From NCBI GenBank assembly GCA_019694135.1, contig JAIBCM010000003.1, forward strand, positions 62,001 to 126,000: a stretch of 64,000 nucleotides of DNA, read 5' to 3'. Position 1 is the stretch's first letter. Every line of letters starts with the position of its first letter. Position numbers and translations under genes: made by a program. Positions 57,724 through 64,000 of this stretch are shown here, piece by piece. This DNA comes from Verrucomicrobiia bacterium. Lineage in GTDB: Bacteria > Verrucomicrobiota > Verrucomicrobiia > JADLBR01 > JAIBCM01. The notes under the pieces were generated by a model that was not told where the DNA came from, ran no database searches, and worked only from the letters and a program-made list of their open reading frames with translations.

Positions 57724-58044
57724 TTAGATATGAAGTTGAATGACTAGACCGACTACTTTCATGAGAATAAGATCAAAAAAGCTGGTATAAGCGCCTAATA
57801 AAACCATAGAAACAATAACGACTACGGTAGAGTCAATTAACTCTTTGTAGCGACGCAATCCGGTTTGCATGGGATCCCAGGGCCAACTGCACTTTTTGAG
57901 TTCTACGTTGACTTCCCGGCTAAAACTTAAAATTTTAGACCAATAACGAATCACAAGAGCTAAGGTAATCAGAATAGCCGCTAGTAATAAAGCGGTCTGC
58001 AACCAATGCACTTGTGCCCATTGCGCTAATTTTGAAGTCATCAC
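57724..58044 (-). CDS. secE: Preprotein translocase subunit SecE
   Basis: SecE is the essential small subunit that clamps SecY. The 106-residue protein has the conserved amphipathic segment FSREVNVELKKCSWPWDPMQ (about 40-59) and the C-terminal transmembrane helix (about 72-100). An additional N-terminal transmembrane helix (about 15-37) is present; many bacteria have only one, and E. coli has three. It follows tRNA-Trp by 35 bases and precedes nusG. Confidence 0.93.
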   Translation of the reverse strand: MMTSKLAQWAQVHWLQTALLLAAILITLALVIRYWSKILSFSREVNVELKKCSWPWDPMQTGLRRYKELIDSTVVVIVSMVLLGAYTSFFDLILMKVVGLVIQLHI

Positions 58045-58079
58045 TATCTTCTTTCTTATGTTTTATCTTTTGCCTGATG

Positions 58080-58152
58080 CAGGAGAGACAGGACTCGAAC
58101 CTGCAACATGCGGTTTTGGAGACCGCTGCTCTACCAATTGAGCTACTCTCCT
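58080..58152 (-). tRNA. tRNA-Trp (anticodon CCA)
   Basis: On the minus strand acceptor arms AGGAGAG and CTCTCCT pair, discriminator G. The anticodon stem GCGGT/ACCGC encloses loop CTCCAAA, giving anticodon CCA. CCA is not encoded. Its position between tuf and secE is conserved in many bacteria. Confidence 0.96.
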
Positions 58153-58191
58153 AAAAAGAGGTTCAACGTAAAGACAGGGTCCTGTTACTTT

Positions 58192-59385
58192 TTATTCAAT
58201 AATTTCGGTAACACGGCCTGCCCCTACGGTTCTACCACCTTCTCGAATCGCAAAGCGCATGGTTTTTTCCATAGCCACGGGCGCTAACAATTCGACTTCC
58301 ATGGATATGTTATCACCTGGCATTACCATTTCAACGTTGGCAGGTAGTTTGATCGTGCCTGTCACGTCGGTCGTGCGGAAGAAAAATTGAGGTCGGTAAT
58401 TGGAAAAGAAAGGAGTGTGTCGACCACCTTCTTCTTTGCTCAATACATAAACTTCTGCCTTGAATTTCTTATGAGGGGTAATCGTGCCTGGTTTCGAAAT
58501 CACTTGACCGCGTTCCACGTCTTCCTTTTTCACGCCGCGAAGCAATACACCCACGTTATCGCCCGCTTCAGCTTGATCGAGAAGTTTTCTAAACATTTCA
58601 ATGTCAGTTGCCACTGTTTTTTGAGTGGGTTTTAATCCGACAATTTCTACTTCTTCCATTTTCTTTAAAACACCTCGCTCCACGCGACCGGTTGCAACTG
58701 TTCCGCGACCTTCAATGTTAAATACGTCTTCAACAGACATGAGGAAAGGCTGATCTTTCGGACGTTCTGGCAATGGAATATAAGTATCCACCGCGTTCAT
58801 GAGATCTAAAATGCATTTGGCATCAGCGCTATTGGGATCAGCAGAAGCTAAAGCTTTTACAGCACTGCCTTTCACAATAGGAATTTTATCGCCAGGAAAT
58901 TCGTATTGAGTGAGAAGCTCACGAACTTCAAGTTCCACCAAATCAAGCAATTCTTTATCATCAACCATGTCGCATTTATTGAGAAATACAACCAAGGCAG
59001 GCACCCCGACTTGGCGTGCTAAAAGGATATGTTCGCGAGTTTGTGGCATCGGTCCATCAGCCGCACTCACCACGAGAATCGCTCCATCCATCTGAGCAGC
59101 GCCGGTAATCATGTTTTTAATATAGTCAGCGTGACCCGGACAATCCACGTGAGCATAGTGACGTTTATCAGTCTGATATTCGACGTGCGCTGTGTTAATC
59201 GTGATTCCGCGCTCTTTTTCTTCAGGAGCCGCGTCAATTTGATCGTAAGCCTTAGCTTCTGCCAAACCTTGCTTGGACAAAATCGTAGTAATGGCGGCGG
59301 TCAAAGTTGTCTTTCCATGGTCCACGTGACCAATTGTGCCAATATTAACGTGGGGTTTATCGCGTTTAAATGCTTCCTTCGCCAT
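58192..59385 (-). CDS. tuf: Elongation factor Tu
   Basis: EF-Tu delivers aminoacyl-tRNA to the ribosome. The 397-residue protein has G1 GHVDHGKTT (residues 19-27), G3 DCPGH near 81, G4 NKCD near 136, and the domain II/III signatures. An AGGAG Shine-Dalgarno site lies 13 bases before the ATG. It is the start of the secE-nusG-rplKAJL-rpoBC series, preceded by tRNA-Thr and followed by tRNA-Trp. Confidence 0.99.
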   Translation of the reverse strand: MAKEAFKRDKPHVNIGTIGHVDHGKTTLTAAITTILSKQGLAEAKAYDQIDAAPEEKERGITINTAHVEYQTDKRHYAHVDCPGHADYIKNMITGAAQMDGAILVVSAADGPMPQTREHILLARQVGVPALVVFLNKCDMVDDKELLDLVELEVRELLTQYEFPGDKIPIVKGSAVKALASADPNSADAKCILDLMNAVDTYIPLPERPKDQPFLMSVEDVFNIEGRGTVATGRVERGVLKKMEEVEIVGLKPTQKTVATDIEMFRKLLDQAEAGDNVGVLLRGVKKEDVERGQVISKPGTITPHKKFKAEVYVLSKEEGGRHTPFFSNYRPQFFFRTTDVTGTIKLPANVEMVMPGDNISMEVELLAPVAMEKTMRFAIREGGRTVGAGRVTEIIE

Positions 59386-59449
59386 AATATTTGTGACTCC
59401 TAATTTATATTTCTAATTTTTAACTTTCTAAATTTTTCTTACAACTACC

Positions 59450-59522
59450 AGCCCACGATCGGGATTGAACCGACGACCTCGTCCTTACCAAGGACGTGCT
59501 CTGCCAACTGAGCTACGTGGGC
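59450..59522 (-). tRNA. tRNA-Thr (anticodon GGT)
   Basis: On the minus strand acceptor arms GCCCACG and CGTGGGC pair. The anticodon stem CGTCC/GGACG encloses loop TTGGTAA, giving anticodon GGT. The discriminator is T and CCA is not encoded. The next gene on this strand is tuf, 64 bases on. Confidence 0.95.
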
Positions 59523-59720
59523 AAAGACTTGTTTTAGATTTTTTTTAACTTGCGTAATTAATCGCATTAAAAAAATCAATAAAACACTTTTACTCTCTCA
59601 ATTTTTTTTGAAAAAGTTTTCGGGGTTTTATTTTCTAAAACAGCGCCCGAATTTGATCTATCTTTTATAGAAGTCAAGCGGTTTTATCAAAAAAGATTAA
59701 AATAAGAATAAAAACTAAAA

Positions 59721-59749
59721 TTGCAACCACACTAAAAAAGTCATAATAT
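59721..59749 (+). promoter_or_regulatory. Candidate promoter of the FG-GAP protein gene
   Basis: TTGCAA (59721-59726) and TAATAT (59744-59749) are spaced by 17 bases, about 50 bases before the start at 59799. The -10 matches only four of six positions; a CATAAT at 59742-59747 is an alternative with a shorter spacer. Confidence 0.3.
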
Positions 59750-59798
59750 TCATTTGATTTTTCTTTTCATAGAGTTAATTTTGTTTAAAGGAGGATGT

Positions 59799-60797
59799 AT
59801 GGAGCGCAATCGAATCATTTTTCTATTTCTTGTTATCTTCGCGGCTTTGACTCCGCTTCAAAGTTACGCCACTGACGAAACAAATGCACCCCCTGTTTAT
59901 GTCACCAATATTGTGGCAGAACCTTTTTATGGAAAATTTAAATCAAAGATTTTAAAAATTACTAAAATTGCGCCAGGTGCCGATTCAATCAATACTTTAA
60001 TTACCTCTGAAGAAAATCGTCCTTTTAAACCTAAAGCTATTCGAGATATTAATGGTGATGGTAATGTCGATTTATTGAGCCAAACTGGGCAAGTAATAAG
60101 GATTGCTTATGGCCCTAATTTTTCTAGTAATATTACCGCTCTTTCGGTTCCGCTGCCCAATCCTGGTTTTAAACTCGTTGCCACGGGTGACATTGATGGA
60201 GATGGAGATGTTGATCTTATTTTGCAACGCAAGAAAAAAATAACTGCTTATTTAGCAAATGAAGGAACCTATCAACAAACTCAACTACAATTTGGTAATA
60301 CTCTTGCTCCTCGAGCCAAGGTATTAGGTGCTTTATATCAAAACAATACATTTACTGAAGTTCAAACAATCGATCCTATCGTTTTACAGAACAATACTAT
60401 CGGCTCTACTCTTAATACGGTTGCTGTACCCAATACTAGTCCTATTTTACTAGTAAAAGTTGGTAGAGAACTTTTTGGGTATACTAATAATAACGGCATT
60501 TTTTTCCCTTCATCATTACCTTTATATACCCTACAGCCTAAAGAAAAATTTGTTGGAACCTTTAAAACAGGACTTACCCCCCAAGTTACGGCTTCATCCA
60601 CTAAAACAACAACAACGGTTGACGAAGAAAATAATATCGTAAATCAAACTGAAGGCATTACTCACACCGTGGGAGGACTTGATATTGTCATTCAAAAACG
60701 CCGTGAAGTTTTCGCTCTTTCAAGTATCAACAACTTCACACTGCCTATTTTAGTTGCTAGCAACCGAGCTGGTGTAAAAATTATTGGCCCCAAATAA
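59799..60797 (+). CDS. Secreted protein with FG-GAP/VCBS-like repeats
   Basis: The start at 59799 is preferred because AAAGGAGG (59787-59794) lies just before it and it opens a signal peptide (MERNRIIFLFLVIFAALTPL); the frame itself extends to 59754. The mature part has two or three blade-like units with calcium-type loops IRDINGDGNVDLLSQ and TGDIDGDGDVDLILQ. The rest (about 190-332) is not recognised. It is exported and probably a surface or extracellular protein. The adjoining 230 bases upstream hold nothing else recognisable. Confidence 0.75.
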   Translation: MERNRIIFLFLVIFAALTPLQSYATDETNAPPVYVTNIVAEPFYGKFKSKILKITKIAPGADSINTLITSEENRPFKPKAIRDINGDGNVDLLSQTGQVIRIAYGPNFSSNITALSVPLPNPGFKLVATGDIDGDGDVDLILQRKKKITAYLANEGTYQQTQLQFGNTLAPRAKVLGALYQNNTFTEVQTIDPIVLQNNTIGSTLNTVAVPNTSPILLVKVGRELFGYTNNNGIFFPSSLPLYTLQPKEKFVGTFKTGLTPQVTASSTKTTTTVDEENNIVNQTEGITHTVGGLDIVIQKRREVFALSSINNFTLPILVASNRAGVKIIGPK

Positions 60798-60816
60798 AAA
60801 TTTTTTCGCAACAATC

Positions 60817-61854
60817 TTAATAAATTGGATTGCGTAGTGTTGCATCAATTAAACGCAGCGCTTCTTCTGCGTGAGCTCGAACGGCTGGAGAAATTTGAGG
60901 ATTTTTTCGAATTCGATCCAACACCGCAAAAGAACTGGCATCGGGCATTAACCCTAACGCCGTGATTGCTGCCAGACGCACTTGCGAATCTTTATCTCCC
61001 TCCGCTATTTTCTGCAATAAAGGCAAAGCTTCTGATGCTTTTAAATCAATCAACGCTTCCACACAAAGACGACGATGCCAGGCATCTCCTTGAGATTCTT
61101 CCAAAGCTCGAATTAAAAACGTTTTCCCTCGATCATTACCGTTCTTTGCCAAAGCAATGGCTGCGATCAATTTTGTTTCCCAATCGTCATGCGATAATTG
61201 TTGAGAAAAAATTTCCAAGCTATCTCCATTTGCTAAAGCAATCAGTGCAGCGCCCGCTGCTTGTTTCACATAAGCATCCGAATCGTGCAAAGCCTCGAAT
61301 AAAGCAGGTAAAGCCTCTGTCGCGCCAATAGCGCTCAATGCCTGCGCCGCTTCACCTCGCACAAACCAGGATTCATCTTTTAACGCTTTTAACAACGCCT
61401 CTGTAGCACGCCAATCTTTTAGTTCTCTTAACGCATTAATTGCCGCGCGTCGAACCGTTTCATCCGAATCACTCACTCGCTTAATCAAAGCAGGAACCGA
61501 TTCTGGCTCTTTAGCAACTGATAAAACCTGGGCCGCCGTGACACGAATCGCGACATCCTCATTCTCCAATGCCTTCAATAAAACATCATCACCCGAAGAG
61601 ATTTTTTCTTTCATTTGCCGATAAGCAGCATAAGCCAAATCGGGTTGCTCAGCCTTTAACAAGACTAAAATGCGATAACGCAAAAATTTTTTATTTTTTG
61701 GTTCTGTTTGCAACGCCTCCTTCAAAACCATCATGGCTTTACTATATTCATGAAATTTCATCAACGTTTCCACGTCAGAAATAATTTTTTTCTCCTTGGC
61801 ATTGCCACAACCTGCCAAAGCCAACACAACCAAAAATAAAAAAAAACGGCTCAT
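60817..61854 (-). CDS. HEAT-repeat lipoprotein
   Basis: The start at 61854 gives a lipoprotein signal peptide (MSRFFLFLVVLALAGC, lipobox LAGC); the frame extends to 61893 but has no signal upstream. The 345-residue product has an N-terminal helical region (about 18-100) and then about eight HEAT repeats of roughly 30 residues, with DSDETVRRAAINALREL-type units. HEAT lipoproteins are usually periplasmic or outer-membrane scaffolds. Partners are unknown. It lies 57 bases downstream of the rhomboid gene on the same strand. Confidence 0.85.
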   Translation of the reverse strand: MSRFFLFLVVLALAGCGNAKEKKIISDVETLMKFHEYSKAMMVLKEALQTEPKNKKFLRYRILVLLKAEQPDLAYAAYRQMKEKISSGDDVLLKALENEDVAIRVTAAQVLSVAKEPESVPALIKRVSDSDETVRRAAINALRELKDWRATEALLKALKDESWFVRGEAAQALSAIGATEALPALFEALHDSDAYVKQAAGAALIALANGDSLEIFSQQLSHDDWETKLIAAIALAKNGNDRGKTFLIRALEESQGDAWHRRLCVEALIDLKASEALPLLQKIAEGDKDSQVRLAAITALGLMPDASSFAVLDRIRKNPQISPAVRAHAEEALRLIDATLRNPIY

Positions 61855-61911
61855 CAATTCTGGCAAACTGCCAAGACCAAAGCGGTCTGACAAGTGAGAA
61901 AAATAAATCGG

Positions 61912-62532
61912 TTAAAAACGTGTTGGAAACATTTTCATGCGTTTCACTAAAAAAAACCGCGCATAAACAAAGCCCACTACAATTCCTCCCAAATGAGCTA
62001 AATGCGCCACTTGCGAAAGCGCGCCACGAAAAATAAAAATCAAAGTCAGTAAAGTGTAACCCACAGCCATCCAACGTGCTTGCACAGGAAAAGGTAAAGG
62101 AAAAATAAGCAAAGGCACTCGGGGAAACAACACGGCAAACGCCGTGACCAATCCCAACACCGAAGCGCTGGCTCCTATCATCGGATAAAGAGAATTTAAA
62201 TTAAAAATGATCCATAAAATGCCTCCTGCCAAACCACTCAACAAATACAAAAAAATAAAATGCCAGCGTCCAGCAATCGGCTCCAATTCACGGCCAAAAA
62301 CCCAAAGACCGATCATATTAAACAGCAAATGCGCAAACCCTCCATGCAACCACATATAAGTAAAAAGCTGGTAATAACGCCCTTCTTCCCAACCAAAAGA
62401 ACTCAAGGCAAAATAACGAACTAGCCAAGGGTCACGATCGGTTGCTAATTGTAAAAGAAAAACTACCACGTTCAGGGCAATCAATCCATTCACGATGCCA
62501 AAAGAAAAATAACGCAATGAAGATCGAAACAT
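61912..62532 (-). CDS. Rhomboid-family intramembrane serine protease
   Basis: The 206-residue protein has six hydrophobic helices. The catalytic Ser122 lies in GASASVLG, His180 in AHLGG, and the rhomboid signature LHGGFAHLLFNMIGLWVFG (about 62-80) is intact. Rhomboids cleave membrane proteins within the bilayer. Substrates cannot be inferred. It begins two bases after gpmI and is followed by the HEAT lipoprotein, a grouping without an obvious joint function. Confidence 0.93.
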   Translation of the reverse strand: MFRSSLRYFSFGIVNGLIALNVVVFLLQLATDRDPWLVRYFALSSFGWEEGRYYQLFTYMWLHGGFAHLLFNMIGLWVFGRELEPIAGRWHFIFLYLLSGLAGGILWIIFNLNSLYPMIGASASVLGLVTAFAVLFPRVPLLIFPLPFPVQARWMAVGYTLLTLIFIFRGALSQVAHLAHLGGIVVGFVYARFFLVKRMKMFPTRF

Positions 62533-62534
62533 GG

Positions 62535-64000
62535 TTATCCCTTCCTTTCTAAAAGCGAATGACCCGTCATCTCTTTGGGTTGATTTAATCCCAACATTGT
62601 CAGTAAAGTCGGTGCAATATCCGCTAAAATTCCATCCTTCAATCGAAAATTCTCAGCATCATCCGCCACATACAAAAGATGGACACGATTCGTCGTGTGA
62701 GCGGTGTGAGGTGAGCCATCTGCTGCAATCATTTGCTCGCAATTCCCGTGATCCGCAGTGATCAATAATTTCCCGCCCAATTCCAAAACCGTTTCCACAA
62801 GCTGTTGCACAGCCCAATCAATCGTTTCCACTGCTTGAATCGCTGCGGGTAAAGAACCCGTATGTCCTACCATGTCAGGATTCGCATAATTCAGAATCAA
62901 CACATCAAACTTACCCGTTCGCAACTGTTTTAACGCTTCCTCCGTCAATTCAATAGCCGACATTTCCGGTTTCAAATCGTAAGTCGCCACCTTGGGCGAA
63001 GGAATCATCACCCGCTCCTCTACGGGAAAAGGTTCTTCTCGACCACCATTAAAAAAATAAGTGACATGCGGATATTTTTCCGTTTCCGCCATGCGCAACT
63101 GAGTCAAACCTGCTTCACTCACCACCTCGCCAAAAATATGCGACATAGATTGCGGCTCAAAAAGCACAGGACACGAAAACGTAGAATCATATTCCGTCAT
63201 CGTTCCATAATTCACCTGCGGCCAATAAGCGCGTGGAAAGCGATCAAATGTTTTTGACAAAAAAGCCTGAGAAAGTTGACGCGCGCGATCTGAACGAAAA
63301 TTAAAAAATAAAACACTATCCCCATCTTTAACCAAAGGACGTGGCATAGAATGAATAACCAAAGGCGCCATGAACTCGTCCGTTGTTCCCTGTGTATAAC
63401 AATGATTAATCTCCTCTGTAATATGTAAAATCTCTTTCCCCACCCCTTGTGTGATCAACTCATAAGCTTTTTGTGTTCGATCCCAACGATTATCCCGATC
63501 CATCGCATAATAACGCCCAATAATCGTTGCTAAATGACCGATCCCCTCCTTCTCAAGAAACGCCAATAACTCATCAACATAATTGATACCTCCCGTCGGC
63601 GAAGTATCGCGACCATCCAAAAAAGCGTGAATATAAACCTCTTGTAATTTCGCTTCCTTAGCCGCGTGTAACAAAGCGTAAAGATGTTTTTGGTGTGAAT
63701 GCACGCCTCCATCCGATAGTAATCCCAAGAGATGCAGAGCTTTTTGCTTTGATCGAAGCTGCGAAAAAAATTGCGTCAGCACAGGAATATGAAAAAATTT
63801 TTTATCTTCAATAGCTTGATTAATTCGCGTCAAATCCTGATAAACAATCCGTCCCGCGCCTAAATTCAAATGCCCTACCTCCGAATTGCCCATCTGCCCT
63901 TTGGGCAAACCCACATCCCAACCGCTCCCACTTAGCGTTGCTAAAGGATAATGTGAGTATAAATAATCATGAAACGGTGTTTCCGCCAACAACGTCGCGT
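62535..64000 (-). CDS. gpmI: 2,3-bisphosphoglycerate-independent phosphoglycerate mutase (N-terminus outside window)
   Basis: GpmI interconverts 3- and 2-phosphoglycerate in glycolysis with two Mn2+ ions. The visible 488 codons start near LLAETPFHDYLYSHYPLATL and include the catalytic Ser in GQMGNSEVGHLNLGAG, GRDTSPTGG, YYAMDRDNRWDRTQ, FFNFRSDRARQLSQ and LLITADHGNCEQM. The family has about 30 more N-terminal residues, including the first metal Asp, so the start lies beyond the window edge. The frame stays open to base 64000; the TTG at 63992 is not the start. Confidence 0.97.
   Translation of the reverse strand, partial: ATLLAETPFHDYLYSHYPLATLSGSGWDVGLPKGQMGNSEVGHLNLGAGRIVYQDLTRINQAIEDKKFFHIPVLTQFFSQLRSKQKALHLLGLLSDGGVHSHQKHLYALLHAAKEAKLQEVYIHAFLDGRDTSPTGGINYVDELLAFLEKEGIGHLATIIGRYYAMDRDNRWDRTQKAYELITQGVGKEILHITEEINHCYTQGTTDEFMAPLVIHSMPRPLVKDGDSVLFFNFRSDRARQLSQAFLSKTFDRFPRAYWPQVNYGTMTEYDSTFSCPVLFEPQSMSHIFGEVVSEAGLTQLRMAETEKYPHVTYFFNGGREEPFPVEERVMIPSPKVATYDLKPEMSAIELTEEALKQLRTGKFDVLILNYANPDMVGHTGSLPAAIQAVETIDWAVQQLVETVLELGGKLLITADHGNCEQMIAADGSPHTAHTTNRVHLLYVADDAENFRLKDGILADIAPTLLTMLGLNQPKEMTGHSLLERKG

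Noticed and set aside
1-64000. CRISPR arrays, prophage, insertion sequences, integrase or restriction genes
   Set aside because: No direct repeat array with regular spacers, no transposase-like frame and no integrase or methylase motif was seen on either strand.

Overview
The window is an ordinary-density bacterial chromosome segment of moderate-to-low GC, with about 51 protein genes, 5 tRNAs and no gene-free stretch longer than 300 bases. The cell is a diderm (LptE lipoprotein, BamD-like TPR protein, secreted beta-propeller proteins, a lipobox HEAT protein). Its gene content fits the PVC group, most likely Verrucomicrobiota: a secreted nuclease carrying the beta-sandwich tail common in Verrucomicrobia and Planctomycetes, DFDPG-type SBBP propellers, and weak use of Shine-Dalgarno sites. 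That placement is inference; no rRNA gene is present to settle it.

Layout. 1-1493 (minus): MscS channel and a DUF2254 membrane protein cut by the window edge. 1597-7214 (plus): ruvA, a vapBC-type toxin-antitoxin pair lying between ruvA and ruvB, ruvB, carB. 7218-13634 (minus): cysH (APS reductase type), tRNA-Pro, ilvC, ilvN, rsfS, nadD, a Wzz/BY-kinase exopolysaccharide regulator, and a three-gene yqjK/yqjE/yqjD-like envelope cluster. 13802-15407 (plus): tRNA-Leu and a secreted DNA/RNA endonuclease. 15461-22158 (minus): SBBP/FG-GAP secreted protein, Fe/Mn superoxide dismutase, tandem DsrE-like protein with a Trm112-like partner, U32/RlhA-type protein. 22246-24184 (plus): isocitrate dehydrogenase with a C-terminal extension and a SRPBCC protein. 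24177-29038 (minus): redoxin, AmtB, DUF2339 giant membrane protein. 29131-32180 (plus): ilvD, hflX. 32191-42713 (minus): hom-thrC, plsY-gpsA, ftsK, a RodZ-like protein, thiE, znuACB. 42835-45321 (plus): BamD-like protein, lptE, a small two-TM protein (a tRNA-Leu lies opposite). 45325-59522 (minus): corA and the large information-processing operon tRNA-Thr, tuf, tRNA-Trp, secE, nusG, rplK, rplA, rplJ, rplL, rpoB, rpoC. 59799-60797 (plus): FG-GAP secreted protein. 60817-64000 (minus): HEAT lipoprotein, rhomboid protease, gpmI (N-terminus outside the window).

How it works together. Translation and transcription machinery (tuf to rpoC) sits in its classic order. Branched-chain and threonine biosynthesis are represented in pieces (ilvN-ilvC, ilvD, hom-thrC; ilvB, ilvA and thrB are not here). 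Envelope growth is represented by plsY-gpsA, ftsK, the RodZ-like protein, lptE and the polysaccharide kinase.

The most unusual signals are (1) the vapBC pair between ruvA and ruvB, with a near-consensus promoter that predicts a leaderless antitoxin mRNA and an inverted repeat over the -10 and start codon; (2) the 234-base rplJ-rplL gap, which holds a series of perfect inverted repeats and a 31-base element abutting the rplL start codon; (3) that same 31-base element recurring after ruvA and, degenerately, after lptE; (4) a tandem-DsrE/Trm112-like gene pair; (5) an acidic N-terminal extension on NusG. I found no CRISPR array, phage, insertion sequence or obvious novel defence system.
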